From contig JAYKKT010000046.1 of NCBI GenBank assembly GCA_036023115.1, forward strand, positions 4,982,001 to 5,046,000: a DNA stretch of 64,000 nt. The letters run 5' to 3'. Below are positions 26,131-38,591 of this stretch, piece by piece; the stretch's first letter is position 1, and the number at the start of each line of letters is the position of its first letter. The stretch is from Brasenia schreberi. Lineage: Eukaryota; Streptophyta; Magnoliopsida; Nymphaeales; Cabombaceae. Under the pieces are notes generated by a model. That model made no database searches. It was not told the origin of the DNA and saw nothing but the letters and a program-made list of their open reading frames with translations. The position numbers were made by a program, and so were the translations under genes.

Positions 26131-26239
26131 TTCTCATCCATCTCTCTCTTCATTGAACGATGCCGACTCGCCGATCGTAGCATCCCCCTTCGCAACCTTC
26201 TCCTCCACCAGAGGGGCTTCCTTCGACTCCTTCTCTGAC

Positions 26240-27494
26240 GCCATCTTTGTCGTCGCCTCCTTCACCTCCGTTGGCAGAGTCGCTTCCTTCACCTCCAACA
26301 TCCTCTCCTTTTTCTCGACCGCCACCTTAGTCTTATGTGCCATCACAATACCCATCTTCTGAACCAGGCACAAACTCAGCATTGTAGACCACTTCCCAGT
26401 CAAGAACTCAAAGCTCTCAAACAACAGAAGAGACCTCTGGCATTGGGATTTCAACAACTAGAGGAGACGACGACTTTGTGAACAAACTAGTAGCAGCATC
26501 ATCAGTATAGAATTCTGATTCGTCTTCTTTGCTTAGCCCACCATACTACACTGGAATTTGTTCCAATGTTGTATATTTGAAGAGGGTATTTGTCGATGTG
26601 GATGGACCAACATACATATCTTGCTTTTAGTTCTGGGTGTGAATATGGTGCTAAACACCCTTATATAAGCCAGATATCACAATGTAACATTGATAACAAT
26701 CTGTTTGGTGACCAATTTAGGATAATTATCAAGAAGAACTACGAGAACCTTTGTGGTAATTTATACTTCCTTGTTAAGCAACCTGAGGGATCCCTTGAGG
26801 TCAGTGACCTGAATAATGATGGAGATTTGGTTTGGCGAAAAATCGAGCTGCCGGATTCCCTTCTCCAGGAATTAGATGCACCACCTAAGGAAATGGTCGC
26901 TCTCGGTAGCCGAAAACGCTTTCTGGAGGCGCTCCTTGTCGCCAAGGATGTTATAGCATATGGCGTGGCCCTCGCGGTCGATGACTGGGATGAAAACTGC
27001 CTTCTCCAACTCCTTTCCGCCAAGATCCTTATCGATGAGGTTGTCCACCAACGGATGATCTTCTTGATCATCTCGAGAGTTTCCTCCGCCTAAAAATCTC
27101 TCGCCGGGAGGGATTTGAGAAGGAGAGTGTCGCTTTTCTCATAGCTGAGAAGAGGGATAGATGAAGATCTTTTCTAGTGGTGGAGTGGGTGTCTTTGGCT
27201 TTATCGGAGGAGGCGAAGCAACGAAAACTACAGTTTTCTCTATTGCTTCCTTCGTCTTCACGTCATCCTCAGGCAAAGTCAGTTTAGCCTTCGGCGGAGG
27301 GGTTCAATTGGCATCGGAATGACCTCTTCCACCACCTCCACCTTAACTTCCTTTCGTCTACTATCGGTGGTTATGGCTTTTCTTCCATTATCAAGGGTGT
27401 TGATGGTGTCATCTGCTGCAACTTTTTTTTCGTCCACCATAACATTGCCATGTGATAGAAGCAGTATAGCCCTATCGATGTGCTTAGTTTTCAT
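26240..27494 (-). pseudogene. Patellin-like (SEC14-GOLD) pseudogene, apparently intronless
   Basis: Reading the minus strand from 27494 downwards gives a Lys/Glu/Pro-rich N-terminal region. A CRAL-TRIO/SEC14 stretch follows at about 27060-26750 (ELEKAVFIPVIDREGHAICY, FLEKGIRQLDFSP, IIIQVTDLKGSL, LDNYPKLVTKQIVINV). Then come IPV*YGGLSKED near 26560 and a GOLD-type piece near 26390 (VLDWEVVYNAEFVPGSEDGY). Patellins are phosphoinositide-binding proteins of membrane trafficking and cell-plate formation. At least five in-frame stops break the reading (for example after SSQL, RWCI, NKEV, NVTL and IPV). The domains run together without obvious introns, which suggests a processed copy. The plus-strand open frame at 26590-27093 is its antisense shadow. 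Confidence 0.8.
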
Positions 27495-28129
27495 GACACA
27501 GACACATGAATCTATTTGACTAAATCAGGCAACATGAAAATCGTATTTACCATTTTATGCTCTTAGGGGAGTCATGGAAGCAAGACCCTTAGATCATGGA
27601 ACAATAGGGCGGGTAGACTCAGTGACTACTATAACCGATAAACCATATGTGTGAGGTTAGATCCTTGGGAAATCACTTTTCTTAGTACTCCTTTTATTCC
27701 CTTTCATTAGGGAACTGTCACAACTTGGACGCATCATGCTATACTTGCAGTGAAGGGAAAACAAGCAGTTTAAGCTTTAGTAGCAACCGTTCACTGGCAC
27801 TAGTATCCACTTGATTTCAAAGAAATAAACTGGAACGAGTAATTGCTTTGCACTTAAGTTAGTCACGCCCAAAATCCTAAGACGCAAGCCTGTACAGCAG
27901 TAACATCCAACCATGATCCACGATATTCATGGGCCTCCTCACCTGTATGAAATCATTAATTTCTTCTTTTAAAGTTTCTTTTCTCACATTTCCATTTATG
28001 CATGTATTGATGGAATCCTTGCTTCTTTTGATACTTTTTTTCCGCAAATGTTCCACCATGTATGTTTATAGATTAGGTACTTCTCCCTGCATTATATAAC
28101 TGAAGCTTCATTTTGTCATTTGATTCAGG

Positions 28130-28764
28130 ATGGGGTGGGCCTGGTGGATATGTTTATCAGAAGGCCTATATGAATTTGTTCTGCTCTCCTGATAAGTTCG
28201 ACTTATTGGTTGAGAAATGAAAGGGAGTGCCTTCTCTTACCTATATAGCCGTGAACAAGGATGGTGAACACCAATCCAATGTAGGACCAAATGTTGTAAA
28301 TGCACTGACGTGGGGGGTGTTCTCGGGAAAAGAAATCATCCAACCCACTGTCCTCGACCTTGTTAGCTTCATGATCTGGAAAGATGAAGCATTTGAGATT
28401 TGGTCAAACGGATGGTCTTCGCTGTTCCAAAAAGGAGATGCTTCAAGGAAAGTACTAGATGAGGTATTTTTTCATCTTTTTACTTCCTTTACGTTTTGAT
28501 CTATGACTTCGTGAATCTCGAGACAAAGTCTTTTTAATCTGCACTTGCCTCTGGGGTCTATGCTGGGCGGCATCAGTTTTATGCACAGAAGTGAAATCCT
28601 TTTATCTCCACTCTTCTAGTAACTGGCAGATATCTTTGCGTATGTTTCATGGACAGATGCAAAACAGTTATTTCCTTGTCAGCCTGGTGGATAACGACTA
28701 TGTGAACGGAAATATCTTCTCTGTTTTCAAGGACATAAATCTGCTGCTGGAGGAAGGATTCTAA
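28130..28764 (+). pseudogene. MTHFR: Methylenetetrahydrofolate reductase 3' fragment
   Basis: Two adjacent exons match the C-terminal end of plant MTHFR, which reduces 5,10-methylene-THF to 5-methyl-THF for methionine synthesis. Exon 28130-28463 reads [18 protein letters not shown], then after a stop at 28218-28220 SLTYIAVNKDG...VVNALTWGVFSGKEIIQPT and WKDEAFEIWSNGWSSLF. Exon 28657-28764 reads NSYFLVSLVDNDYVNG and NIFSVF and ends in TAA. Splice sites (CAG at the start, GAG|GT, ACAG|ATG) are intact. The N-terminal catalytic TIM-barrel domain is absent upstream, so with the TGA the fragment cannot make an enzyme. Confidence 0.88.
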
Positions 28765-30255
28765 ATAGAAATAGGAATATATTTTATCCGCAATGCCATT
28801 GAGGCGTGCTGTTTCTGAATGTCGTCAATTGTTTTGCTGGTCATTTTACTTACTCTACAAGATTTGGATGCTTTTCTGAGCAAATATTGCTACAATTTTC
28901 TTGGATTATTCAGACATTTTTATGCCTATGGCATGCAATGTTAAGTGTATTCAAGTGAAGGGACAACCATATCCTGTCGAATGAGTTGTATTCAGTAACA
29001 AATTCTTATCATCGTCTAGAAACAACAAGAATTAGGCTCCGGATGACGACCAGTACCTCACCTGGCTAGGGGTTCCATTTACAAGTGGAAGGCCATGAGT
29101 TTGTTACCCGGGCTGTGCATCTGGCTTTGGCCTGCCCATTGTACGAAAGAGAAGAAGAAGAAGAGCTAGACGGCACTCTTGCAAGAATGAGGCAAGGGAA
29201 GCTAGAGAAAGTAAGGGAAATTACATTTAGCTGCTAATGCAAGACCATTTTTCTTATTGCATTTTGAAGTGTTAAACTCTTACATCTGGTGTTCGAAACT
29301 TCAATAAATTATGATAGTGACCAGTTTGGTTGCTTGTTCAGTTTTTTTTCTCCAATTTTTCTTAGTCCTTACTAAGCTTAAGTGGTAATATGTGTTGTCA
29401 TTTAAAATGATTAGTGAATGAAAAAGCAAAGCGGTTATTTGAGCAATTCCTTAGAGGTCTGAAGTGTATCGTAATAGTTTTGAAGCACGTATATGTTCTT
29501 ACAACTTCAGCATCTGAACGCAAATTTAACCAGAAACGTTCCGAAGCCAGTTTGCGTCCAGATGTATGACCTTAAAATGCCCTAAGAGATTTCATCTAGC
29601 AGCAACCAAAGAGTTTAACCTAAATTGCTGGATGATCATGCCATGAACTCATATACCAGACCCGTGCATCCCTACCAAAAGATCAAAAAGTGAAGCACAC
29701 CATCCATTATTTCACCGGTGAGTACTATTCTTTAACCTTGTTTAGGAAACATTGCAGGCACTGACACGCATAAGCTCATACACACACATGCTACCATTAT
29801 TAAAATGAACCACTTGATTCGACTTGAAAAGGCTTCACCAGTTTCTTGTGACACAGATTTGATTGAAAGACTACTCAAGTCCTTGGCTATAATCATGTGA
29901 TGATTCAATCAACCTAACACAGTGATGCTTACATCTTTTGCAAAAAGCAGCTTAAAAACAAAGTAACACAGCCGAGCAAAGTCAAACTCAACCTGGAAAG
30001 TTGGAACGATGTTAAGATGCCAAAGCTCCATGTTAGATGTCCAGGCATAACATCAAATGAGTGACATATTTCCTTTGATAGCCATTTCAGTTTCAAGAGC
30101 AAAATGAACATTCCAATTCACTAACATAGGATAGTAAAACACATTCTGATAAAAGTACAGATAGATAACAGACTTCAGCCACAAAGGATACTTCATATCC
30201 TCAAACAAATACTAACAACAATCAGAAAGGTGAAAATATATGCATACAATAACAG
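28765..30255. other. Intergenic, one coding-like patch
   Basis: The only gene-like piece is at about 29075-29210 on the plus strand. It reads FVTRAVHLALACPLYEREEE and LARMRQGKLEK before a GTAAGG donor-like site. I cannot place it in a family. The rest is AT-rich spacer and the 3' flank of the receptor kinase. Confidence 0.4.
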
Positions 30256-33200
30256 CTATTTAGGCTCAACGTTGGTGGGTAATGCATATCCGCCACTATT
30301 ACTGAAGGCATCACTGTCCTCTTTGCTAGAAAGGGCCTCATCGTATGGATGGCGCGGAGTGTTGTTCACCCCAAAATCAGTAGCAGACGTTGACGCTGAA
30401 GCTGGGTTGGTGTTCAATCCTTCGTTCTGCAGAATCGTCTCAATTTCCTTCACGACCTCTGCCATGGAGGGACGGTCGGATGCAGATTCTTCTACGCAAC
30501 TCATAGCCAGGTCTACAAACCTCTCAAAGCCCACAAGCATGGATTTTCTAATGGCTGGATCCAGTAGTTCCCTCAGACCATATAGTTCTTTGGATTTGTC
30601 AATGGCCACTCGCACCTCTCTCACAATATATCTCCCTCTTTCTATTGGCGGTCTGCCGGTTATGAGTTCAAGCATAACCACCCCAAAGCTGTATACATCA
30701 CTCTTTTCTGAGAGTTGCTGTGTCATATAATAATCTGGATCCAAGTAACCCTGTACTCGGACAAGCAGAACAAAGTTGCATTAAGAACAATGAACGTCAT
30801 CACATGCCTAAAGAAGAACCAATCAACACGGTACGTGCATGTGCATGCATGTGTGTAGATAGATTGGTGGAGCTTTATATTATGGTGGCAAGCTTAGTGA
30901 AGGATCTCAACATGGTGTGGCAGAAGCTTCCATATCAGCTACACGTTAATCATTATCGCATCTTTGTGAATTAGATTTAATCCAACAGTTTGCATGTAAT
31001 TTCAAAGTAAAAGCTCAAAGCGGTAGCTTATGAAGAAAAGCTATGAGCACGTAAGAAGTTACTTGGACGTGATAAGGAGCAGAACATAAAAAAAATGTAG
31101 TCCTGCTATGTAAACTTTTATTCAGAAGTCAACAGAGTAATCGTTTTACCTACCAATGTTCCTTTAACTTGAGTAGAAATATGCCCTTTTGCACTGTCAG
31201 AGACGAGTTTGGAAAGGCCAAAATCAGCAACTTTAGCAGTTAAACTTTCGTCCAGTAGAATATTTGTTGACTTGACATCCCTATGGATTATGGGAGGGTC
31301 AGCGAGCTCATGCAAATAAGCTAGTCCTCTAGCAGACCCCAAGGTGATCCGAAGCCTCCTTTTCCAATCAATGTAAATACCACTTCTTCCTGTTAAACAG
31401 AAGATATGTTCATCAAATTTTAGAAAAGATTGCGGATAAGAAAGTATAAGCAAAGGTAGAATCTGGAAAAAGATTTTTGACATACCAGCTAAGCTATCTC
31501 TTAATGTTCCATTAGGAACAAATTCATAGACTAGCATCTGTTCATCACGATCAAAACAGAATCCGACAAGTGAGACAAGATTTTTGTGATGAACTCTTGA
31601 CAACAGCTCAACTTCTGTCTTGAACTCAGCTCCACCTTGCATCGATCCCTGTTGTGCCCTCTTTATTGCAACCAGTTGACCGGATGGCAAAACACCTCTG
31701 TAGACCTGGTTGAAAAGTGTTTGCATTAAGTCGTTGTTTCAGGATATCTAGATTAAAACAGCAGAAGGGCATGAAATGTTTTACTTTCCCATAGCCTCCA
31801 GATCCTATCCCGTTCCTCGCTGAGAAATTGCTTGTACACTTCTTAACCTCCTCGTATGAAAACCACCTGGATCCTTTTAGTTGTGGTGCCTCCCCAAGGT
31901 CTTTACCACGAACTCCACCCCAGGATCCTGAAATTCACAGCAAACACATTAGTGGCCCTGGGTCCACTAGGCTCCGAAACTGTAAACTTGTGATAGCAAA
32001 GAATGATTTCTTATGTAATGAAATGTGGCACGCTATCTCTTTTATCATTTGGGAGGTAACCGGACCAAGATTTCACAGAAACATTACCGAAAGGCTGGCT
32101 TTCAATTTTGGCATTTTCAGCTCGCTTCTTCTGTCGGATAGCGTATATGCTAACTGCAATAAGGGCGAGGACCAAAACCGTAGAACCAGTTGCTATACCA
32201 ATGATCTCACCAGAACGAAGATCTCTCCCATTTGTGTCTGATATGAAACTTATTCGGTCAGAACAATAGTCATAAACCAAGAAAGGAAAACACCATATGC
32301 TGTAAGCATTACAAAGGATCAATTACCTGGGAAGGGGTATGCATCTGCCTGAAAGATATAAGGCCCAAACACAGGTGGTTGCTGGAATGTGTGGTTGTTC
32401 AGTTCAAAACCAATGTTGAAGACCTCTAACATTTGGAAATGCGGGCCATCTGAGGGGAAAAGTGCCATGAAAAGAATCATATAGTCACCCTCATCAAAGT
32501 ACGGATTCTGAAGAAGCACTGTTCCACGTGTTAGAGTAAGTTGTGTCCAGAGTTTCTCTTCGAGAACTTGGAATGGGGCGCTGTTGGTCAAATCTGAAAA
32601 GCGAGGTGCTCTGAATTGTAGAATTCCCTGATAAGGATATGCACATTCACAAGTCAGAGGATTACGCTTCTGCCTCGTGTCGTCTGGACATAATCCACCC
32701 CTACAGTTTTCTAAGTTGGTTGAATATCGGTTTGCTTGTGAATTCGGCGGTTGACAGTATCTAATTTCCACTGCTGGACATACCGGATTTCCATCAAGCC
32801 TACGAAATTCAAAGGGTAACAAGTGATTTATTACTAATAATAGAAGATAAGATTAGGAGTATTATTATGGTCTGAATCTCCCATACAGTAGAGTGTTTCC
32901 ATAGGAGTTCCCCAGTGTGACTTTGTGGATTTGGTTATATTCCAAATCTACAAGTTGTAGTTGTGGAGAAATACTATCTCCCATGTCGAGTGTCCCGTTG
33001 AACGAGTTGTTCTTCAATTTTCTGCACTCAAAGAAACATGAGAGCGGTTAAAGCTCAGATGATTTGGTTCAATAAACCAAAAGCATGTTTCTAATGCTTA
33101 CAGTTCCTGAAGAAAAGGTAAGCTGAACAATGGCTGTGGCACCTCTCCTACCAGCATTGCGGATTCCATGGTTCTACACTATCAAATACAAATGAGCACG

Positions 33201-35530
33201 AGAAAATCAAAAGGATTGAAGAACATTGAGGAAATCACAGGACTCACAATGTTGTTAGATTATGCAGGCTTGTGAACCAAGATGGAGCTGTTGATGTATC
33301 AAACGAATTATTGCTCAAGTCCCTATAAGGAGCTCAGGGTCACTGCAAGGATACGAGGAAGAGAATACATGGAAAGTAAAGAGATACTTCAAATTCTTAC
33401 ACATAATTTAGGTTGCTCATTTTTGTTAAATCAGGTATTGGACCAGTCAGCTGATTTCCAGCCAAATTCCTGAAAAAATGGAAGTTTTCAAAAGCTATAG
33501 AATTGGAATTCTCCAGCAGTAAAATTATAAATTCCAGGTTTCACTCACAGTTCATTGAGATGTGTAAGGTTGCCAAGAGAGGATGGAACTGAACCACTGA
33601 AGGAATTCCTGTCCAGCCGGCTATATACAAATACAAGTGCGTCGTTTCATCATGATACAAGAACAATTATACGGTAATCATCAAGAAAAGGATAGTGGAT
33701 ACTCACAGGACCTCAAGTTTTGACACAAGCCCAATTGTGTCAGGGATTTCTCCAGAAAACTGATTTCCATCAAACAATCTACGCAATGTAAAAAAATGCC
33801 AATATTTACCATAAAAAAGAATCACAAATTCGGCAAGAAGAACATATGACAGGAAAAACAATATAGAGAAGAAGTTCCTTTCTGACTTACATGTGAATAA
33901 GAATCATTTCTGAACTGAAAAGCCGAGGGGGAATAGAACCTGAGAGCTTGTTTCGGTTGAAATGGCTGAATTCCATCAAAAAGCAGATGAGTCCGAGAAT
34001 GTGAACTGCAAAAAATGCACTCCTACAAGTGGTTGTCCAACTTACAAGTGCTTTGTTTTCAGAAGCATATCCAGACCAGGCGAACTGGCGGATGAGACGG
34101 GCAAAGGCCCGGTTAGCATATTCTCTGCGATGTCAAACCAATAAAGTTCCGAGAGCTTGCCCAAGGAGGGAGGTATCGTGCCCGTCAGTTTATTATTATT
34201 CAGTGCCCTGGCAAAGAAGTGAAGAGCCCAACATGAAAAAGAAACCGAAGAAACTAATTCATACTGTCTGCAATTTAAGGTGCACCCTTGGTGTTTTTCA
34301 ATGGAACTTCCTTATTTATGAAAAAAGAAATGGAGAAACAAATGCAGTTTGATAAATTGGTGTTTGAAATTCTTACAGGAAAGTTAGATTTCCCAGATTG
34401 CCTAGTTGGGATGGGATTGGGCCGGTCAAATTGCAACCTGCCAGAATTCTTCAATAGAGAAGTGTAGTGACCGTAAGTTTCATATCGCAGCACCCACCGT
34501 ATACAAAAACACGAGCAAATAAACATATGGATCCAAGTTCCCTTACAGAATTCTTAAGTTGGTCAAGTTCTCTATACTTGGTGGGATTGAATCCCCTAAT
34601 CCATCATTGAATGATAAATCCCTATTGCAAAAAATGAAACAGATGTGAGGCTGCAATGCTAATAACGGCATCTACACACAGCTAGGAAACAGGCATGCCA
34701 ATCATTATTGGAGATGGTCAGCTGGAATGAAGAAATTTTGTCCTAGTGTAGAGGCACTTACAACACTTGCAACTGCGAGAGTGACATGACGTCAGCGAGA
34801 TTCCCTTGAAGACCCAAGGTTGATAATTTCCTAAAAGGTATTCAGAACAATGATGAGATATATGGATAAAACCATCAGACGGACAATAAAGCATTTGTTA
34901 AAAAAATGGTATTAATATGGAGGGTCAGACAATGAAAACACTCACAAGCTAGTAACTCTTGAATTTTCGCAATCCACTCCAACCCAGTTTGCACAAGGAT
35001 CTCCCTTCCTCCAGCTTGGTGGTGTCTTCTTCCATTGCTTATAGATAGCAGCAAGTGCAGCAGCTGTAAAGAAACAAAATAAGCTGTGAAATCAAAAGCA
35101 GTGAACAAAACAAATTCTGCATCGGGCTGTGTTTCGAGCCCACATTCGGATACCGGTTAGTATAATATTCGGGAATTTCAAAGAGAAAATATGTTCATTT
35201 ACAGAATCCATCAAACAAACAATGTATATTCATGTGGCTCCAGGCGTAGCCAAACAGGTTGAATTTATCATGCCTCCTTTTACATTAGGATTCTCATGCA
35301 TAAACTAGCAAACAGAACCAAAAAACAGAAGCAAAATTCGATCCAAAGCAACTTATCCCACCAATAATCGCCCCATCGTTGAGAAGCAAGGGGAGACACG
35401 CACTCACAGAGAGAGAGAGAGAGACCTTACTATCGTCAGGGTTTGTATCGGCTGAAACAGCAAAGAGATGGCATGCAACTAGCAGCAACAGAGTGTTCGT
35501 GCAACACCAAGTGATCTTCCTCTCTGCCAT
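30256..35530 (-). CDS. LRR receptor-like kinase, HPCA1/CARD1-like (LRR-VIII-1)
   Basis: The 19 exons on the minus strand are 35431-35530, 34946-35063, 34762-34830, 34547-34621, 34377-34448, 34046-34207, 33891-33965, 33707-33778, 33549-33620, 33401-33469, 33248-33322, 33102-33173, 32887-33021, 32327-32799, 32088-32237, 31785-31927, 31486-31705, 31154-31389 and 30256-30750. All have GT-AG introns, in frame, giving 960 residues. The protein has a signal peptide (1-27), an N-cap with [12 protein letters not shown], LRRs encoded by 69-75-nt exons, a Cys-bearing membrane-proximal domain ([17 protein letters not shown]), a transmembrane helix (558-580) and a kinase with GIGSGGYG at 636, K659, HRD 753-755 and DFG 773-775. 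Arabidopsis HPCA1 senses extracellular H2O2 and quinones through extra cysteines in this region and gates Ca2+ influx. Orthology is inferred from recalled sequence. An upstream in-frame ATG at 35557 exists; 35530 is preferred because it begins the signal peptide. Confidence 0.93.
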
Positions 35531-35870
35531 GACGAACAGTGAAAAGTGCAAGCTCAAAACAAAAAACTAACGCTCCAAGAAACTCCCTCTGTCTCTCTCT
35601 ATATATAATATATGTATGTATATATAAATATTAAGACAGTATAATAATAACTACGGAGGCTATTTTACGCCGAAGGACACCAAGTTAGAAGCCAATCCAT
35701 GCTACTGTTTTTCTGGAACTCCCCGTTATCAACCATTGTCATGATTTCCTTCAAAAGTAAAAATATCAAATGATTCATGAGTTTTTGAGAGAGATGGATT
35801 CGTCTTACCGGTGCCCCCTCTAGTCACTGCCCTTGCTTTAGACGTGAGTCACGTCCTCGTGGGGCCCACG
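35531..35870 (-). promoter_or_regulatory. Candidate promoter of the intact receptor kinase
   Basis: About 70 bp upstream of the start codon lies a CT-rich stretch and TATATATAATA (about 35599-35612), a plausible TATA region. Further up are a near-palindrome GACGTGAGTCACGTC (35841-35855), with two inverted bZIP/ABRE-type cores, and GGGGCCCAC (35860-35868), a TCP/site II-type word. This upstream DNA is missing before the unit 2 copy. Function is inferred from motif resemblance only. Confidence 0.4.
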
Positions 35871-38547
35871 CTCTGTGGCGTTGAGTTTTAAGTGATCAGT
35901 CGTCTACAGGTTCAAACAAACGCTATGATAGATGGTGAAAAGAACAGAGACGTTAAGGTGTTCATATGGTCAAATAAGAAAAGATCAGAACTGTAATAAG
36001 GATAGCAAAATTATTGTTGCACCAATCAAATCAAGATGGATTGGATATTCGGAGATGCGGATTGGCGAAGTTTGCGAGAAACTAGATGATGCAAAAGAGG
36101 CTGCAGGCATGAAAGGAAGCAACAACATATGATCTATCTGCTTTCAAAATGAGGCCAGAAATCTGTATTTCAACCAGCATCAGTTCAAAGTCATTCCCTA
36201 GACGGGGTTTACGTTCAGGTTAAGGTAGCCACAGATAACAGGTTCATGCAGGGTAATATCAGTTCAACCACCTGGGGTTTGCATTTTTGTTAACCCATAA
36301 TCAGGGGCTCTCACATAGAACGTTCTGATGGATTTATGGGATGCTCTTCTTTCTTCAAGTCTTTAAATACAAACCAGGGGGACTTATAGGTCACTGACAC
36401 GACCAACCGCAGTTGTAAATGGGTTCTATCAGTAGACAGTAGTGATCAATGAAGAGCTGAGACATGTTAGGTCAAAGGACTGAGCCAACCTTCATTCAGA
36501 TGGGGCAACAGTAAGGCTATCCTGTCTGCAAATTCACTTAGAAGAGATAAGCATATTAAAGTAGATTTCTAAGAAGAAAACAAACAAGATAAATTCGATG
36601 AAACAATTAAGACAAGATGCGAAGTATCTCGGCAACCATTAAAAGTGATCCCTCACGTTCAAACAAATCGTTATATTCCGCGCCGCCACCATTACATTTT
36701 CTTTTTGGTGAAAAGATAGAGCTCGCTCCAGATTGCTCTGAGCTAGGTTATAATTGGTGAAAGAAGAAAATAGAAACAAAATGGAAAGATGGAACTCCCA
36801 TTACATCGAAAAGCATAATTGGTCGTAACACTTCCGGGGCTGATGTTCATCCGTGGTATACCTCAGCTGATTGTAAGCTGTAGTTCCCAAGTCAATCAGG
36901 ACACATATTCTCCTCCCTATGTGTGAAGAATGATGACTTCGCTAATGTCGTCGCCATTGCATAATTATAATGGAGCAGATTCTGCGATACATCAAAGTAG
37001 TTTATAAGAACCTGAATTAAAATCCGCACCATATATTTTGACGGTGGACGGTCATGCAATTTGGCTAAGGATTAATGAAAAGTTATCGAACTATTGACAT
37101 CGGCAACCAACGTCGATGGTGTTGATTTGTGTATCAAAACTGTATATTTTGACGGTGGACGGCCATGCAATTTGGCAGAGGATCAAGGAAAAGTTCTAGA
37201 ACTATTGACATCGGCCACCAGCGTCGATGGTGTTGATTTGTGTATTAGGTTTTGATGGTAAATGTTTAAAATGATTTGAATACGTAAGAGATCACAAAAA
37301 AAAAACTCAATAATTCAAAGAATCCCATGCAACTATTCAGTAGCGTATCTAGATGTTCGTATATGGTGAGACAATCACATGTGGGAGGAAGTTTGTATAT
37401 GGTGTGAGGTAATCACATCATCAGACTGTTTAAAGTGGAAACAAACTATATATTATAGACTCGACCATCGGTCTTTCCACTCAATTTTAAAATTTTAGAT
37501 GGGGCGTTCTTCCCACCTTGACTCAATGTTCGAAAAGGCTGGTTTTTAGAATCTCCTAAATTATCAGCTTACCTCATGGCCTACTGGCGAATGCTAATGA
37601 TACGTTGGTATTAAGCGAAAAGTAAACATGGAAAAGTCAGACGCTAGGAGCACTGTCGGTGAGTTGTCCTTTGGCTGACAACCCGACCGTCATGGATATG
37701 AACGTACCTCCAAATACATTTATGATACTCAATTGACATCTTTTTCAAGTGATTTGACCCCAAAAAATATGATTATTGTAGTTTGGTAAATTTTAATTGA
37801 TAATTTTTATCCCATTATGGACTTATTGAGCTTTCAAACTCCATGAATACCATGCTTTAGTGTGTGTTGCAGTCAGTCGCACACCACCTAGTGGTCTTCA
37901 GGGCGAACTACATGCTTTCTCTTACGTAATATGCAACCTCATCATGTTGATGTATCTAATACATGTTTTGCTAACTTAATCATGCATGGATTATTCTATT
38001 TTGTAGTTTCTGACATCCAAAACTTAATTTAAAGGTGTGATTCTTAGTGAGATGGTTGTCAAAAGTAAAAATAGGACATTTTCGAATATCATGTTACTAT
38101 AAATTTATGAAATATCAAGTTCTAGTGAAGTTTCTAAAGATTTAATTTGGAAGAGTTGCAAAGAGAACATTAACAAGAGTTTTGCACGACAAATAAGGTT
38201 CACGTTAAAAGCAGCTTTTGCTAGTTTCTCGAACATGAAGTTCCTAGGATTGAGAATCATTAGAATGAGTCGGGATATTAAGATCCTTGCTTCCATCTTT
38301 TAAATTATAATATAGACATGTTTTTCTATTCAATAAAATTATACCATGTCTTAACAGATTTATTTTAAACCACACAGTGCACCTGCCACAAACAATCTTA
38401 ACAAAGGAATCTGAGTGCAGCTTCGAGGTAGAAAGGCCCCAAGATCAATGCCTGCTTTGGTTTAGGAATGACAAAGAGGTTCTTAAAATATCATCATTTT
38501 TAACTTTCCTAATAAATTTAATGCCACTATGTCTGTTTTGTGTATGC

Positions 38548-38591
<44 letters not shown>

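Noticed and set aside
26590..27093. 167-codon plus-strand open frame as a gene
   Set aside because: The minus strand of the same region reads as patellin SEC14/GOLD sequence, so this is its antisense shadow.
30230..30730. 166-codon plus-strand open frame
   Set aside because: It is the antisense of the last receptor-kinase exon, which has kinase motifs and a matching splice acceptor on the minus strand.
33282..33473. Small plus-strand gene in the receptor-kinase region
   Set aside because: It overlaps LRR exons 10 and 11 in antisense and has no independent support.
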